Source of the DNA: Fibrobacter sp.
GTDB taxonomy: Bacteria; Fibrobacterota; Fibrobacteria; Fibrobacterales; Fibrobacteraceae
Assembly: GCA_017965445.1 (NCBI GenBank)
Contig: JAGCPZ010000009.1
Coordinates: 1-64,000, forward strand
DNA length: 64,000 bases
Reading direction: 5' to 3'
Of this stretch, positions 16,418-24,605 are shown piece after piece. The notes under the pieces were generated by a model, which did not search any database, was not told where the DNA came from, and saw only the letters and a program-made list of their open reading frames with translations. Positions within the stretch are counted from its first letter, which is position 1; the number at the start of each line of letters is the position of its first letter. The position numbers and the translations under genes are program-made.

Positions 16418-17398
16418 CTAGCGAAGGACGAACATTTCGATGCGCATCGCCGTCTGCGGATTCTTCTTTGCGAACTTGATATCGGTCTTGGGAACTCCTA
16501 TGCGAAGCGGAGATTCGGCAAACACGTTAAAGAAGTTCAGCAAGTCCGCAAAGTCGGCCGTCGATGTCACGTTATACGCATAGCGCTTATAGACACCAAA
16601 GTCTTCGACAATCGGCTTTTCAAGCCCCTTCAAAGCAACCTTGTTCGAAGAAGCCAAGGCCTTGAACGCCTTGATTTCAGAATTGATTTCGGAAGCGGGA
16701 ACAAAGCTCTGAACCGCATCCAAACGAGGTTGCGGAACGGAGAACTGGCCAAATGCAGCCACTTCGGTCGCGGCCTCAGATGCAATCGGAGACTGGAACG
16801 ACTTGCTCACCGCCTTGAGTCTGTCCATAAGCGTGTGCTGCGAAGATGCCTTTATGGCGACACCGCGAAGATAGTAGTAGTTCGGTGCCTGATAAACGCA
16901 CTGCGTGAATCCGATATCATCCGGGACAGCCGTGTTGAGGAACGACAGGAACTGAGCCAGCGATGTCTTCTGGAACGAGAGTTTCTCCAGCGGCAAGTAG
17001 CTATTGTATTCCGTTCGTTTGTTGTTAAAAAGAGCCTGCGGATTAATTTCGCCGACAATCGCATTTACCGGCATAGCCGCACGAGCCTTCGCAATGGCAT
17101 TTTCCTGTTCTGCGATTTCTGCGGCGGTCGGACCAGCAGGGGCCGTCGTAGCCGATTTTTTTGCCCCAATCAAGTTGAGATAGGAATCCGGCAAGACACC
17201 ATCCAACACCTCAGGAACGCCCTTGAAGCTGAGGAAGCCACTAAAGGCAACAAAAGCAACCAATGCCGCAAGAGCCGCAGTCAAATACTTTTTCTTGTGC
17301 TGGCGTTCCACATCAGCCACGTTAGTCACGTGCAAATGCTGTGAAACGTTACCGGCGGTAGATTTTTCTGCTACCGCAATAAGGTTCATGTGAATCAT
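16418..17398 (-). CDS. PilN/PilO-like inner-membrane protein
   Basis: Product of 326 residues. A short cytoplasmic N terminus begins MIHMNLIAVAEK, which resembles the INLLP-type peptide by which PilN binds PilM. One membrane helix lies at about 39-57, followed by a large periplasmic part with a PilN/O-like alpha/beta pattern. The ATG overlaps the PilM-like stop as ATGA. The start, topology and partner all point to the inner-membrane alignment subcomplex of a type IV pilus or type II secretion machine. The sequence is divergent, and it is longer than a usual PilN (about 200), so it may combine PilN and PilO roles. Confidence 0.65.
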   Translation of the reverse strand: MIHMNLIAVAEKSTAGNVSQHLHVTNVADVERQHKKKYLTAALAALVAFVAFSGFLSFKGVPEVLDGVLPDSYLNLIGAKKSATTAPAGPTAAEIAEQENAIAKARAAMPVNAIVGEINPQALFNNKRTEYNSYLPLEKLSFQKTSLAQFLSFLNTAVPDDIGFTQCVYQAPNYYYLRGVAIKASSQHTLMDRLKAVSKSFQSPIASEAATEVAAFGQFSVPQPRLDAVQSFVPASEINSEIKAFKALASSNKVALKGLEKPIVEDFGVYKRYAYNVTSTADFADLLNFFNVFAESPLRIGVPKTDIKFAKKNPQTAMRIEMFVLR

Positions 17399-18306
17399 AC
17401 ACCCTCCACCAAATTCAGAGCAGCACCAACAGCTCCGACACAGCAAATCATATCACCAGGGTTCACGCTTTCGTCAGACGGAAGCTGCGACAAGGACGTC
17501 ATGAGCGAAACGTTGTAATCACTCAACTTTTCCGTAAGGAGATTGACGAAGTGTTCGTTCGAGGCCATTTCACCACAAAGACGGACATCCGTTACATTCC
17601 TAACAGAATTTTCCGTTTCGGCAAGCTTCATCTGTTCGACAATTTCATTAGCAAGAATCGGATAAGCCGTATCCTCAGTCTTCCCGACCATCGAAAGAGT
17701 AGAAACGCAGCGCAGCGCCAACAGTTCGTCGCGGCGCATCCACATCAACGTGACGCCGGAGAAGTCCGCCTTCACGACGCATACGGCATCCTTGATTTTT
17801 TCGCCTACGTCCATGACGTTCAAAAGCGACAGCACATCGACTTCCATGGACTTCGGAGAGAGCACACGAGAACGGAAACCTTTGCGCAAGGCATCGACCC
17901 ACTCCTTGCGAACCGCCATCACAAGTTCGTTATAGCCCAGGGTGTCATCGCCGCTCAACGTCTTGGAATCGACAATATAGGCCCCGACTTCCGCATTGGT
18001 AAACAGTTCGAGATACCAAGTCAAATACTGTTCCTTGCTCGTAGCGGCCTCTGGCGGGACATAGACCTTGCGGATAATCGACATCGTCGCAGGCATCGTC
18101 ACCGATGTCGCCACGATATTTTCAATATGGTTTTCATCGATCCACTGCTGGAGCGTGTTTTCGAAAAGGAATATATCGTAAATGGGGTTGCACTCCGTCG
18201 GAAGGACGGCGGTCTTAAGAACCATTTTCTCGGATGGATCCACGAGGGCCACCTTCATGGAGGTGTCGCTCACTTCAATGCCTAGATATAACTTCGTACC
18301 ACTCAT
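17395..18306 (-). CDS. PilM-like actin-fold protein of a type IV pilus or type II secretion system
   Basis: Product of 303 residues with the actin-like fold pattern of PilM: an N-terminal LYLGIEVSDTSMKVALVDP strand-turn-strand, a central NELVMAVRKEWVDALRKGF segment, and VCVVKADFSGVTLMWMRRDE. PilM sits on the cytoplasmic face of the inner membrane and binds PilN. The next gene starts at an ATGA overlap and has the matching PilN plan. ATG at 18306 was chosen over one three codons upstream. Family similarity is moderate; the pairing raises confidence. Confidence 0.7.
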   Translation of the reverse strand: MSGTKLYLGIEVSDTSMKVALVDPSEKMVLKTAVLPTECNPIYDIFLFENTLQQWIDENHIENIVATSVTMPATMSIIRKVYVPPEAATSKEQYLTWYLELFTNAEVGAYIVDSKTLSGDDTLGYNELVMAVRKEWVDALRKGFRSRVLSPKSMEVDVLSLLNVMDVGEKIKDAVCVVKADFSGVTLMWMRRDELLALRCVSTLSMVGKTEDTAYPILANEIVEQMKLAETENSVRNVTDVRLCGEMASNEHFVNLLTEKLSDYNVSLMTSLSQLPSDESVNPGDMICCVGAVGAALNLVEGV

Positions 18307-18340
18307 AAAAAACACTTATGTAAAGTTTTATATCCTAAAA

Positions 18341-18856
18341 CTAATCAAAAATTATCGATTGTAACATGTTTTCAAGTTTTTTCTTTCCAATTCCATGCAC
18401 TTTTTTGAGGTCAGAAGGCCCTTTGAACGGTCCAAATGTGTTCCTGTGCACAATAATTTTCTCCGCAAGCTTGGGTCCGACCCCTTTCAAGGCGCATAAA
18501 TCTTCGGCACTTGCCGTATTGATGTGAAGCGGGAGCGAGACCGCCTTTTTCGGTTTCGGGTGGTGTCCGCGATGTTCAAACGAAGTCGAATCGGTCGAAT
18601 TGTCCAACGGGGCAAGGCCCGCAGAGTCACTTACTTTGTCTAGACTCATGACAAGACCCGCTCCAGCATCCGCCCCCGCAACCGCAGGTAACGGCGCGAT
18701 TTCAGATGCAGGTGGAGACGCATTCGCGACCACGATAGCATCGCCGACCTCGAACGACTCGATGGACGGAAGCCCCCATGGGAGATAGCGGATAACAAGA
18801 CCAATTGTAAAGAGGATTATTGCGAGTTTGAGTATTCTTTTTTCAGATGCGTTCAT
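18341..18856 (-). CDS. ComEA-like membrane-anchored helix-hairpin-helix protein
   Basis: Product of 171 residues. One N-terminal membrane helix (about 7-25, ILKLAIILFTIGLVIRYLPW) is followed by an acid/alanine-rich linker. The C-terminal helix-hairpin-helix pair reads HINTASAEDLCALKGVGPKL then LKKVHGIGKKKLENML. This is the plan of ComEA, which binds incoming double-stranded DNA at the outer face of the inner membrane. It lies just upstream of the PilM-like and PilN-like genes, so a pilus-assisted DNA uptake or secretion role is plausible. The ATG was chosen for the AAAAGG before it; an ATG seven codons upstream overlaps kdsB. Confidence 0.78.
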   Translation of the reverse strand: MNASEKRILKLAIILFTIGLVIRYLPWGLPSIESFEVGDAIVVANASPPASEIAPLPAVAGADAGAGLVMSLDKVSDSAGLAPLDNSTDSTSFEHRGHHPKPKKAVSLPLHINTASAEDLCALKGVGPKLAEKIIVHRNTFGPFKGPSDLKKVHGIGKKKLENMLQSIIFD

Positions 18857-18864
18857 TGCCTTTT

Positions 18865-19590
18865 CTAAAGGGAACATCTAGATAAAGGATTTAGCAAACG
18901 ATCTAATAAAATTTTCTCGACGTGGGTCGCGTCCGAGGGAACGTCCACCGAGATGCTCGGGTAAGCGCTCTGGACTATGCGGATGGGGCGACGCCCAAGG
19001 ATTCGCATCTGTTCCAACGAACGCTCCAGCTCTATTTTACTCTGCGGAAGCGAGGCAAACTCGTCGCGGGCTTCGCGGGAGTAAGCGTAGATGCCCTGGT
19101 GCTGGAACCAGCGGTTCGATTCTGCAGGCGGCACCGACCTTGTAAAGTCGATAGCCTCGCCATCGCGAACGAGCACTTTCACGACGGTCTTAAGTTCTGC
19201 TTCTGCAGGGTTCAGCGGGCATGCCACTGTCACCCAGCAGTTAGGATGCTCCGAAAGGTCTTTAGCGACATCGCGGAGCACCGAAGGTTCTACAAGCGGT
19301 TCGTCACCCTGAAGATTCACGACCAGGTCGAGACCGAGCTTTTGGGCTGCCTCAGCCACGCGGTCGGAACCTGTAGCGCATTCACCCGTCATTACGCAGT
19401 CAAAGCCAGCCGCCGTGACCACCGCCTCGATTGCCGGGGAATCTGTGGCGCATACGATATGCTCGAAGCAACCGGCAAGCAGCGCACGTTCCATCGTGCG
19501 AACAATCATCTCCTTGCCGTTGAGTTTCAGGAGCGGTTTTCCCGGAAAACGGGACGACCCCATGCGGGCCGGAACAATGCAGCTGACCAT
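18865..19590 (-). CDS. kdsB: 3-deoxy-manno-octulosonate cytidylyltransferase
   Basis: Makes CMP-Kdo from Kdo and CTP, the activated sugar for lipid A-core synthesis, in the cytoplasm. The 241-residue product has the N-terminal IVPARMGSSRFPGKPLLKL, CATDSPAIEAV and VVNLQGDEPLVEP, all family hallmarks, and is of normal length. It shows that the cell makes Kdo-containing lipopolysaccharide, in line with lptD at 39.4 kb. It lies 98 bases after gatC. Confidence 0.95.
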   Translation of the reverse strand: MVSCIVPARMGSSRFPGKPLLKLNGKEMIVRTMERALLAGCFEHIVCATDSPAIEAVVTAAGFDCVMTGECATGSDRVAEAAQKLGLDLVVNLQGDEPLVEPSVLRDVAKDLSEHPNCWVTVACPLNPAEAELKTVVKVLVRDGEAIDFTRSVPPAESNRWFQHQGIYAYSREARDEFASLPQSKIELERSLEQMRILGRRPIRIVQSAYPSISVDVPSDATHVEKILLDRLLNPLSRCSL

Positions 19591-19687
19591 ATTGGAAATT
19601 CGCGAAATGGCGCAACTGGGTTTCGCGGAAGTACGCTAAAACGCCCAAAGCGCAGGGATGCTGTAAAAGCACGCAAAAACGCGCCGA

Positions 19688-19969
19688 CTACATCACCTTC
19701 GGGATGGCGAAGTGGTCGTTTTCGACAGCCGGAGCGTTTGCGAAAGCCTGTTCGAGCGTAAAGCCCTGCACCGGCACGTCTTCGCGGAGGATGGTCGCGC
19801 CGTTTTCGACAGCGGTCATCGGTTCCACGTTCGAAAGGTCCAAAGCCTTCAATGCTTCGAGATGGTCGAGCATCTTGTCCAAGTGACCCTTGATTGACGG
19901 AATATCTTCTTCTGCAATGCTCAGGCGAGACAACTTCGCGAGTTTCAAAACTTCTTCACGTTCAAGCAT
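19688..19969 (-). CDS. gatC: Asp-tRNA(Asn)/Glu-tRNA(Gln) amidotransferase subunit C
   Basis: Small subunit (93 residues) of the GatCAB amidotransferase, which turns mischarged Glu-tRNA(Gln) or Asp-tRNA(Asn) into the correct aminoacyl-tRNA. The family pattern is clear: EVLKLAKLSRLSIAEEDI, then LDHLEALKALDLSNVEPM, LREDVPVQ and the C-terminal FAIPKVM. gatA and gatB are not beside it in this window. The space upstream holds an AAGTAGG heptamer array. Confidence 0.93.
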   Translation of the reverse strand: MLEREEVLKLAKLSRLSIAEEDIPSIKGHLDKMLDHLEALKALDLSNVEPMTAVENGATILREDVPVQGFTLEQAFANAPAVENDHFAIPKVM

Positions 19970-20007
19970 AAAAACCTCTTTTTTACAGGATGCAAGATAG
20001 AAAAATT

Positions 20008-20041
20008 AAGTAGGAAGTAGGAAGTAGGAAGTAGGAAGTTA
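20008..20041. repeat. Heptamer array, four perfect AAGTAGG units
   Basis: AAGTAGG at 20008-20014, 20015-20021, 20022-20028 and 20029-20035, then AAGTTA. It lies between the stop of the Rpn-like fragment and the start of gatC, eight bases from the former. Confidence 0.95.
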
Positions 20042-20048
20042 CGCAGTT

Positions 20049-20342
20049 TTACTTCGTCAAGACTAGCTCCTTGGAGAGCCTGCTTTGCCGAAGAGCGTCA
20101 AGCCTAGCCTCCATTTCTGCAATTTGCTCTTCGGACATGCCCATTTCTCGTAGGACTTTTTGAGTGTCGGTACGATTCTGAACAATTTCGGCTTCAGCAT
20201 TTTCAGCCTTTTGACGTTCTGCTTCGGCCTTTTGACGTTCCGCTTCGGCTCTTTGATCGGCTTCGGCAATCCGTTGGCGGAAAACATCGCCGGCGCTGAC
20301 AAATCCGTACTTTTGCCCAATGCTTTTGAATGCCATGTTCAA
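20049..20342 (-). pseudogene. C-terminal fragment copy of an Rpn-type nuclease gene
   Basis: The 97-residue reading (MNMAFKSIGQKYGFVSAGDV start) repeats the C-terminal part of the next upstream gene nearly word for word, then diverges into its own tail (EMGMSEEQIAEMEARLDALR). The similarity extends a little upstream of the ATG (20343-20365 against 20639-20665), so this is a tandem partial duplication. The nuclease core is missing. The ERQKAEA unit is duplicated relative to the parent. It could be expressed as a small coiled-coil protein, but a decayed copy is more likely. Confidence 0.7.
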
Positions 20343-20395
20343 CTCCTGTAGAACACCATTTCCTAAAAATAAGTATGACTTTCAGAATCAGCCGA

Positions 20396-21346
20396 TTATT
20401 GCCTTTCCGCTAGAATTTGTTCCTTGGAATAGCCGAAGTAAGCCATCGCGTTCTCAACAGAAATGACACCGTCACGCACCAGTTTCTTGGCTGTATTGAG
20501 CTTTTCCGCTTCAGCATTTTCAGCCTTTTGACGTTCTGCTTCGGCTCTTTGATCGGCTTCAGCAATCTGTTGGCGGAAAACATCGCCAGCGCTGACGAAT
20601 CCGTATTTCTGTCCAATGCTTTTGAATGCCATGTTCAACTCCTTCAGAACATCATTACCAAGGTACTCATTCAAATATAGACTAATCTTGTTCAGCAAAC
20701 AAGAGAGCTCGTTGCGCGGTAATTTCTGCAATTTGGGCACGAACTGGCGGAACACATCAAGAAAAGCGTCCTTGTCGTAGGCATGTACCATTGCCGCTAT
20801 TCCTAGGCCAGTCACCGCATCTTCACAAGCAAGACAATCGCTGTCTGGAATGTCGGACATGTTCACGAACGCACAGCGGAACGGCAACACCATGCCATGA
20901 AAATACTTGGGATAGTCCTTTTCGAGCATTTCCAACGGGTTCCAGTTTTCGCGCCCGTTATAGAATATGATTGCCATCGTCGGGAGTCCATCAAAAAGGC
21001 GGCCTTCGTCGAAGCGTTTCATTACGGAGCGTACATAACGCGCAAGCTGATTAAACGAGTCAGCGTCACGGCCGGACTTGTGTTCTACGAGGATTCCCAC
21101 AAATACGGGCGCTCCCGTAGCGACGTTCACGCGGAAAGCCAAATCCGCGTCACCCGTCTCGTACACCTCGGAATACGAATCCGGAATACGCACAAGCGTG
21201 TCCAAATTTACCGCAGCAAGGAAATCAGCAACATCAACATTTACTTTCCCCGCAAGTTCAAGCAGCAGCCTGAGATGATTTGTATCTGCGAACAACCAAC
21301 GGAAAAAAGCATCGTGAGGCTTTTTCGCCTCCTGTTTTTCTTCCAT
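20396..21346 (-). CDS. Rpn-family recombination-promoting nuclease (PD-(D/E)XK, YhgA-like)
   Basis: Protein of 316 residues. The N terminus KKPHDAFFRWLFADTNHLRL and the later LVRIPDSYSEVYETGDADLA and PVFVGILVEHKSGRDADSF match the Rpn/YhgA group. Within it D (GDADL) and E-x-K (EHKS) give the PD-(D/E)XK active site. Rpn proteins cut DNA and raise RecA-independent recombination. The C-terminal part is a charged coiled coil with alternating A-E-x-Q units. A partial copy lies directly downstream. Confidence 0.85.
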   Translation of the reverse strand: MEEKQEAKKPHDAFFRWLFADTNHLRLLLELAGKVNVDVADFLAAVNLDTLVRIPDSYSEVYETGDADLAFRVNVATGAPVFVGILVEHKSGRDADSFNQLARYVRSVMKRFDEGRLFDGLPTMAIIFYNGRENWNPLEMLEKDYPKYFHGMVLPFRCAFVNMSDIPDSDCLACEDAVTGLGIAAMVHAYDKDAFLDVFRQFVPKLQKLPRNELSCLLNKISLYLNEYLGNDVLKELNMAFKSIGQKYGFVSAGDVFRQQIAEADQRAEAERQKAENAEAEKLNTAKKLVRDGVISVENAMAYFGYSKEQILAERQ

Positions 21347-21640
21347 AAAATATCCTTTCTCTTTTGAAAGAAATTTTCATAAAAGCAAATGATTTAAGAA
21401 AGGATATAGATAACGATATAATAAATTCAGCCCATCAGAACTGATTGGTTATAATCTAACAAAGTCGTTCAAGAAAAACAAGAGGTTGTTTCGTTTTTTG
21501 TTTATTTTGTCAACAACAGTTAGCAAAATAAAAAGGAGATGCCCCGTCGGAGCGGGGCATGACATGCAAGGTTAGACTGCACAAAGCGACTTTGTCGCGA
21601 TTATTTCAATTCCTAACTCCGCTTTTCGAATTCCTAATTA
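21347..21640. repeat. Gene-free stretch with palindrome and heptad remnants
   Basis: AT-rich upstream region of the Rpn gene (about 21350-21530). It is followed by a palindrome of the ATGAC-ending family at 21539-21560 (ATGCCCCG with CGGGGCAT, then GAC). Before the pcrA stop lie TCCTAAC and TCCTAAT exactly 21 bases apart (21611-21638), a possible degenerate heptad. No gene seen. Confidence 0.65.
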
Positions 21641-24181
21641 CTATCCAATCACTTCCAGTGCGGCGTACTTGAGGATAATGGTCCTATTCATGTTGTCGCG
21701 GTCAAAACGCACATCAACGCGGGCATTTTCGCCGTTGCCGTAAGCCTTGACAATGACACCATTGCCGTATTTGGAATGGCGAACACGAGCACCGACGTGG
21801 TACGGATTCTGATTCACATCTTGACTGTATTCGTCATAAACGACACGCGGACCGCTTGGAACAGCGAGCTTTGCCGGAGCCACCTTAATCGGATTTCGAT
21901 AGACGATATGCTTGTCGTTCTTTTTGATTGAAGCAGGCACCGCCGCCGGGCGAGAACCATAAGAGCCGTATGAAGAACCGCCATAACTGCCGGAGCCGCT
22001 ACGCGAGCCATACGAGTTTCCGCTGTACGAGCGGTTTCCGTAAGACCCGGATGAGCCCGAATTGTCATAAGACCGCGACGAGCCATAGGAACCGCTTCCA
22101 TACGATGAACTGGAACGTGTATTTCCGACAAAAGAGGGAACCGACGGACGCGTGTTCAAGCACGGCGTAAAGTCAACGACGGACGGATCCAATTCCTTGA
22201 GGAATCGGGACGGTGCAAACGGACGGATATTGCCTTGAAAGAACCTTCGTTCGGCATGGTACAGATAAAGTTTCTTTTCGGCACGGGTACAGCCCACGTA
22301 GAACAGGCGGCGTTCTTCTTCCATCTGCTCGTTGATTTCGGCCATCGAGAGCATCGACGTTCCACGCACCAGTGGGAAGATTTCGTCATCGCAGCCCGCA
22401 ATATGCACCGTGTTGAATTCAAGGCCCTTTGCCATGTGGATTGTCATGAGCGTCACAAGGCCCTTCGACGTATCGACCTTCTTGTCGCCATCCGTCAAAA
22501 GCGAAATATCCTGCAAGAAAGCATCAAGCGTTGCGCCAGGATGGTCTTCATCAAATTCGCGGATGGCGTTAATCATTTCGTCCAAGTTTGCGATGCGTTC
22601 GTCAGCCGTAATTTCGTCTTCTTTGCGCAAGAATTCCTTGTAGCCCGTTTCATTGATAATAGTCTCGGCAAGAATCGGGAGCGGAGTTTCGCCGGAATTC
22701 ATCATGTTCTTCCAGCGAATCACAAGGTCGGTAAAGCCTTTGAGCTTCGGAGCGCCACGCCCCGTGCCGTTCGCTTCGAGGAGTAAATTGTCCCACAGCG
22801 AACCCTCGCCCGCCTTCACCTTGGCGAGCACGCCTTCGACAGTTGTCTTGCCGATGGCACGCGGCGGCGTATTGATAATGCGCAAATACGCAGCATCGTC
22901 TTTTTCGTTCGCCAACACACGTAAATACGCAAGAATATCCTTGATTTCCTTGCGGTCCCAGAACCTCGTTCCGCCAAAAATCACCGATGGGATGCGCAAA
23001 TCGTTGAGCGCCTTTTCAAGCACGCGTGACTGGGCGTTCGTGCGGTAGAAAACAGCCGTCTTGGCATAAAAATCAGGCCCCGCCTGCGCAATCGTCTTTG
23101 CGATGTTCGAAGCCTCGGAACGGTCATCCTCAAAATAACGCACGTGAATGAGCTCGCCCGCCTCTTCCTTGGAATAAACGACCTTCTGCATTTCAGCAGG
23201 GCGAACGTTATGCGCAATCACGGAACCCGCGCCTTTCACGATATTCGCGGTCGAGCGGTAATTGCGTTCAAGCTTTACAATCGTCACTGGAGCAAAATCG
23301 CGGTGGAAATTGCGGATAATCTTGATGTTCGCGCCACGCCAACCATAAATACTTTGGTCGTCATCACCCACCACCGTCACATTCTTCGTCTCTGGATTGA
23401 TAAGCAATTTCAAAAGTTCATACTGAACATCGTTCGTATCTTGATACTCATCGACCACGACGTACTGGAACTGGCGTCTCAGCTGTCTCACAAGTTCCGG
23501 CACCATCTGCAACATACGAACCGTATTGAACAGCAAGTCATCGAAGTCCATCGCGTTCGATTCCGTAAGCTTTTTCTGGTAAGCCGCATAATAGCGGGCC
23601 TTACGTTCTTCGTCTGCAAATTCTGCGTTCATTGCCGCAATTTCCGGCGTCTGCAAAGTCGCCTTGTCACCCTTGTACAAAATTGTATTCTTGTAACGCG
23701 AAATCGCTCCATGAACCTTTTTCAGTTCAGCAGCATCGTAATCTTCACCCAAATCGTCCTTCAAGATTTCCTTGAGAATTCGCTTCTGGTCATCGTCATC
23801 GTAAATGGAAAAATTTGCATCGAACCATTTGCCGCCAAGCGCCTGAATCACAAAATCTTTTGCAAGGCAGAGTTTCAACAACTTAAGACAAACAGAATGG
23901 AACGTACCCATCCACATAAAAGGCAAGCGGTTATTCAGAAGTTTCTGGATACGGTCCTTCATCTCGCGAGCAGCCTTGTTCGTAAACGTCACTGCCAAAA
24001 CGCGATTGGATTCTACATTGTGAAACGAAACCAAATGGGCAATCTTGTAGGTAATGCAACGCGTTTTTCCCGAACCTGCGCCCGCCAAAATCAGCATCGG
24101 GCCATTAATCTTTTTGGCGGCTGAGGCCTGTTCCGGGTTCAACTCTTTATCTAAAACACTACCATCTACAATATTTGCCAT
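21641..24181 (-). CDS. pcrA: UvrD/PcrA-type ATP-dependent DNA helicase
   Basis: SF1 3'-5' DNA helicase of 846 residues, used in excision repair, replication restart and displacing RecA or RNA polymerase. Motifs in order: AGAGSGKT (33-40), VVVDEYQDTND, GDDDQSIYGWRGANI, TLMTIHMAKGLEFNTV. The C-terminal region has a long low-complexity linker of about 60 residues rich in Ser, Gly and Tyr (SSSSYGSGSYGSSRSYDNS and on), then a folded end (VGARVRHSKYGNGVIVKAYG) like the Tudor-like domain by which PcrA binds RNA polymerase. The symbol is by closest type; uvrD is equally used. Confidence 0.93.
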   Translation of the reverse strand: MANIVDGSVLDKELNPEQASAAKKINGPMLILAGAGSGKTRCITYKIAHLVSFHNVESNRVLAVTFTNKAAREMKDRIQKLLNNRLPFMWMGTFHSVCLKLLKLCLAKDFVIQALGGKWFDANFSIYDDDDQKRILKEILKDDLGEDYDAAELKKVHGAISRYKNTILYKGDKATLQTPEIAAMNAEFADEERKARYYAAYQKKLTESNAMDFDDLLFNTVRMLQMVPELVRQLRRQFQYVVVDEYQDTNDVQYELLKLLINPETKNVTVVGDDDQSIYGWRGANIKIIRNFHRDFAPVTIVKLERNYRSTANIVKGAGSVIAHNVRPAEMQKVVYSKEEAGELIHVRYFEDDRSEASNIAKTIAQAGPDFYAKTAVFYRTNAQSRVLEKALNDLRIPSVIFGGTRFWDRKEIKDILAYLRVLANEKDDAAYLRIINTPPRAIGKTTVEGVLAKVKAGEGSLWDNLLLEANGTGRGAPKLKGFTDLVIRWKNMMNSGETPLPILAETIINETGYKEFLRKEDEITADERIANLDEMINAIREFDEDHPGATLDAFLQDISLLTDGDKKVDTSKGLVTLMTIHMAKGLEFNTVHIAGCDDEIFPLVRGTSMLSMAEINEQMEEERRLFYVGCTRAEKKLYLYHAERRFFQGNIRPFAPSRFLKELDPSVVDFTPCLNTRPSVPSFVGNTRSSSSYGSGSYGSSRSYDNSGSSGSYGNRSYSGNSYGSRSGSGSYGGSSYGSYGSRPAAVPASIKKNDKHIVYRNPIKVAPAKLAVPSGPRVVYDEYSQDVNQNPYHVGARVRHSKYGNGVIVKAYGNGENARVDVRFDRDNMNRTIILKYAALEVIG

Positions 24182-24605
24182 CCTGCACCTCTAGTCGATA
24201 TACAGATGTGCAATATAGTAATTAGTAGGAAGTTAGACAAATGCGTAGGCCGAGCGTCGCGGCCAAGCTTGCTTGGACATGACCGAGGCCAGCATTAAAC
24301 GCCGTTGGCGTTCGTGGCTGCGATTATGACATATCAAAATACAAGTATTCTGCTGCGTCATAACCTTGCGCACTATTGGGACTTGAGCATAGCGAGAGTA
24401 CAAGTTAGAAGTAGACAGAGGAAAGAGTCATCCTGAGCGAAGGGCTTCGCCCGAAGTCGAAGGATCCAGTTAAGGTTTAGGCTCTTATAAAAACAGGAGA
24501 TGCCCGATCAAGTCGGGCATGACAGGACGAAAAGTCCCGGATGGTTCGGCAAGCTCACCAACCTTAGTCCGGAATGACAAGGCAAAAATTTCTATAACCT
24601 AGCGA
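24182..24605. repeat. Gene-free stretch packed with repeat elements
   Basis: In order: degenerate heptads AGTAATT AGTAGGA AGTTAGA (24217-24237); a minus-strand copy of the GCCTCGGTCATG repeat (24248-24289); hairpin AACGCC-GTT-GGCGTT (about 24298); heptads AGTTAGA AGTAGAC (24403-24416); a CATCCTGAGCGAAGG element with inner hairpin (24427-24470); palindrome ATGCCCGA/TCGGGCAT then GAC (24500-24523); and ATGGTTCGGCAAGCTCACCA (24541-24560) followed by TCCGGAATGAC. It lies between the gspE-like stop and the pcrA start. No gene seen. Confidence 0.75.

Noticed and set aside
16103-17344. Plus-strand open frame of 413 codons opposite rsmD and the PilN-like gene
   Set aside because: Arg- and His-rich shadow of two well supported genes; no family pattern and no ribosome binding site.
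24182-24605. Possible insertion sequence remnant
   Set aside because: Repeats are short palindromes and heptads without transposase sequence, long terminal inverted repeats or a target duplication that I can see.
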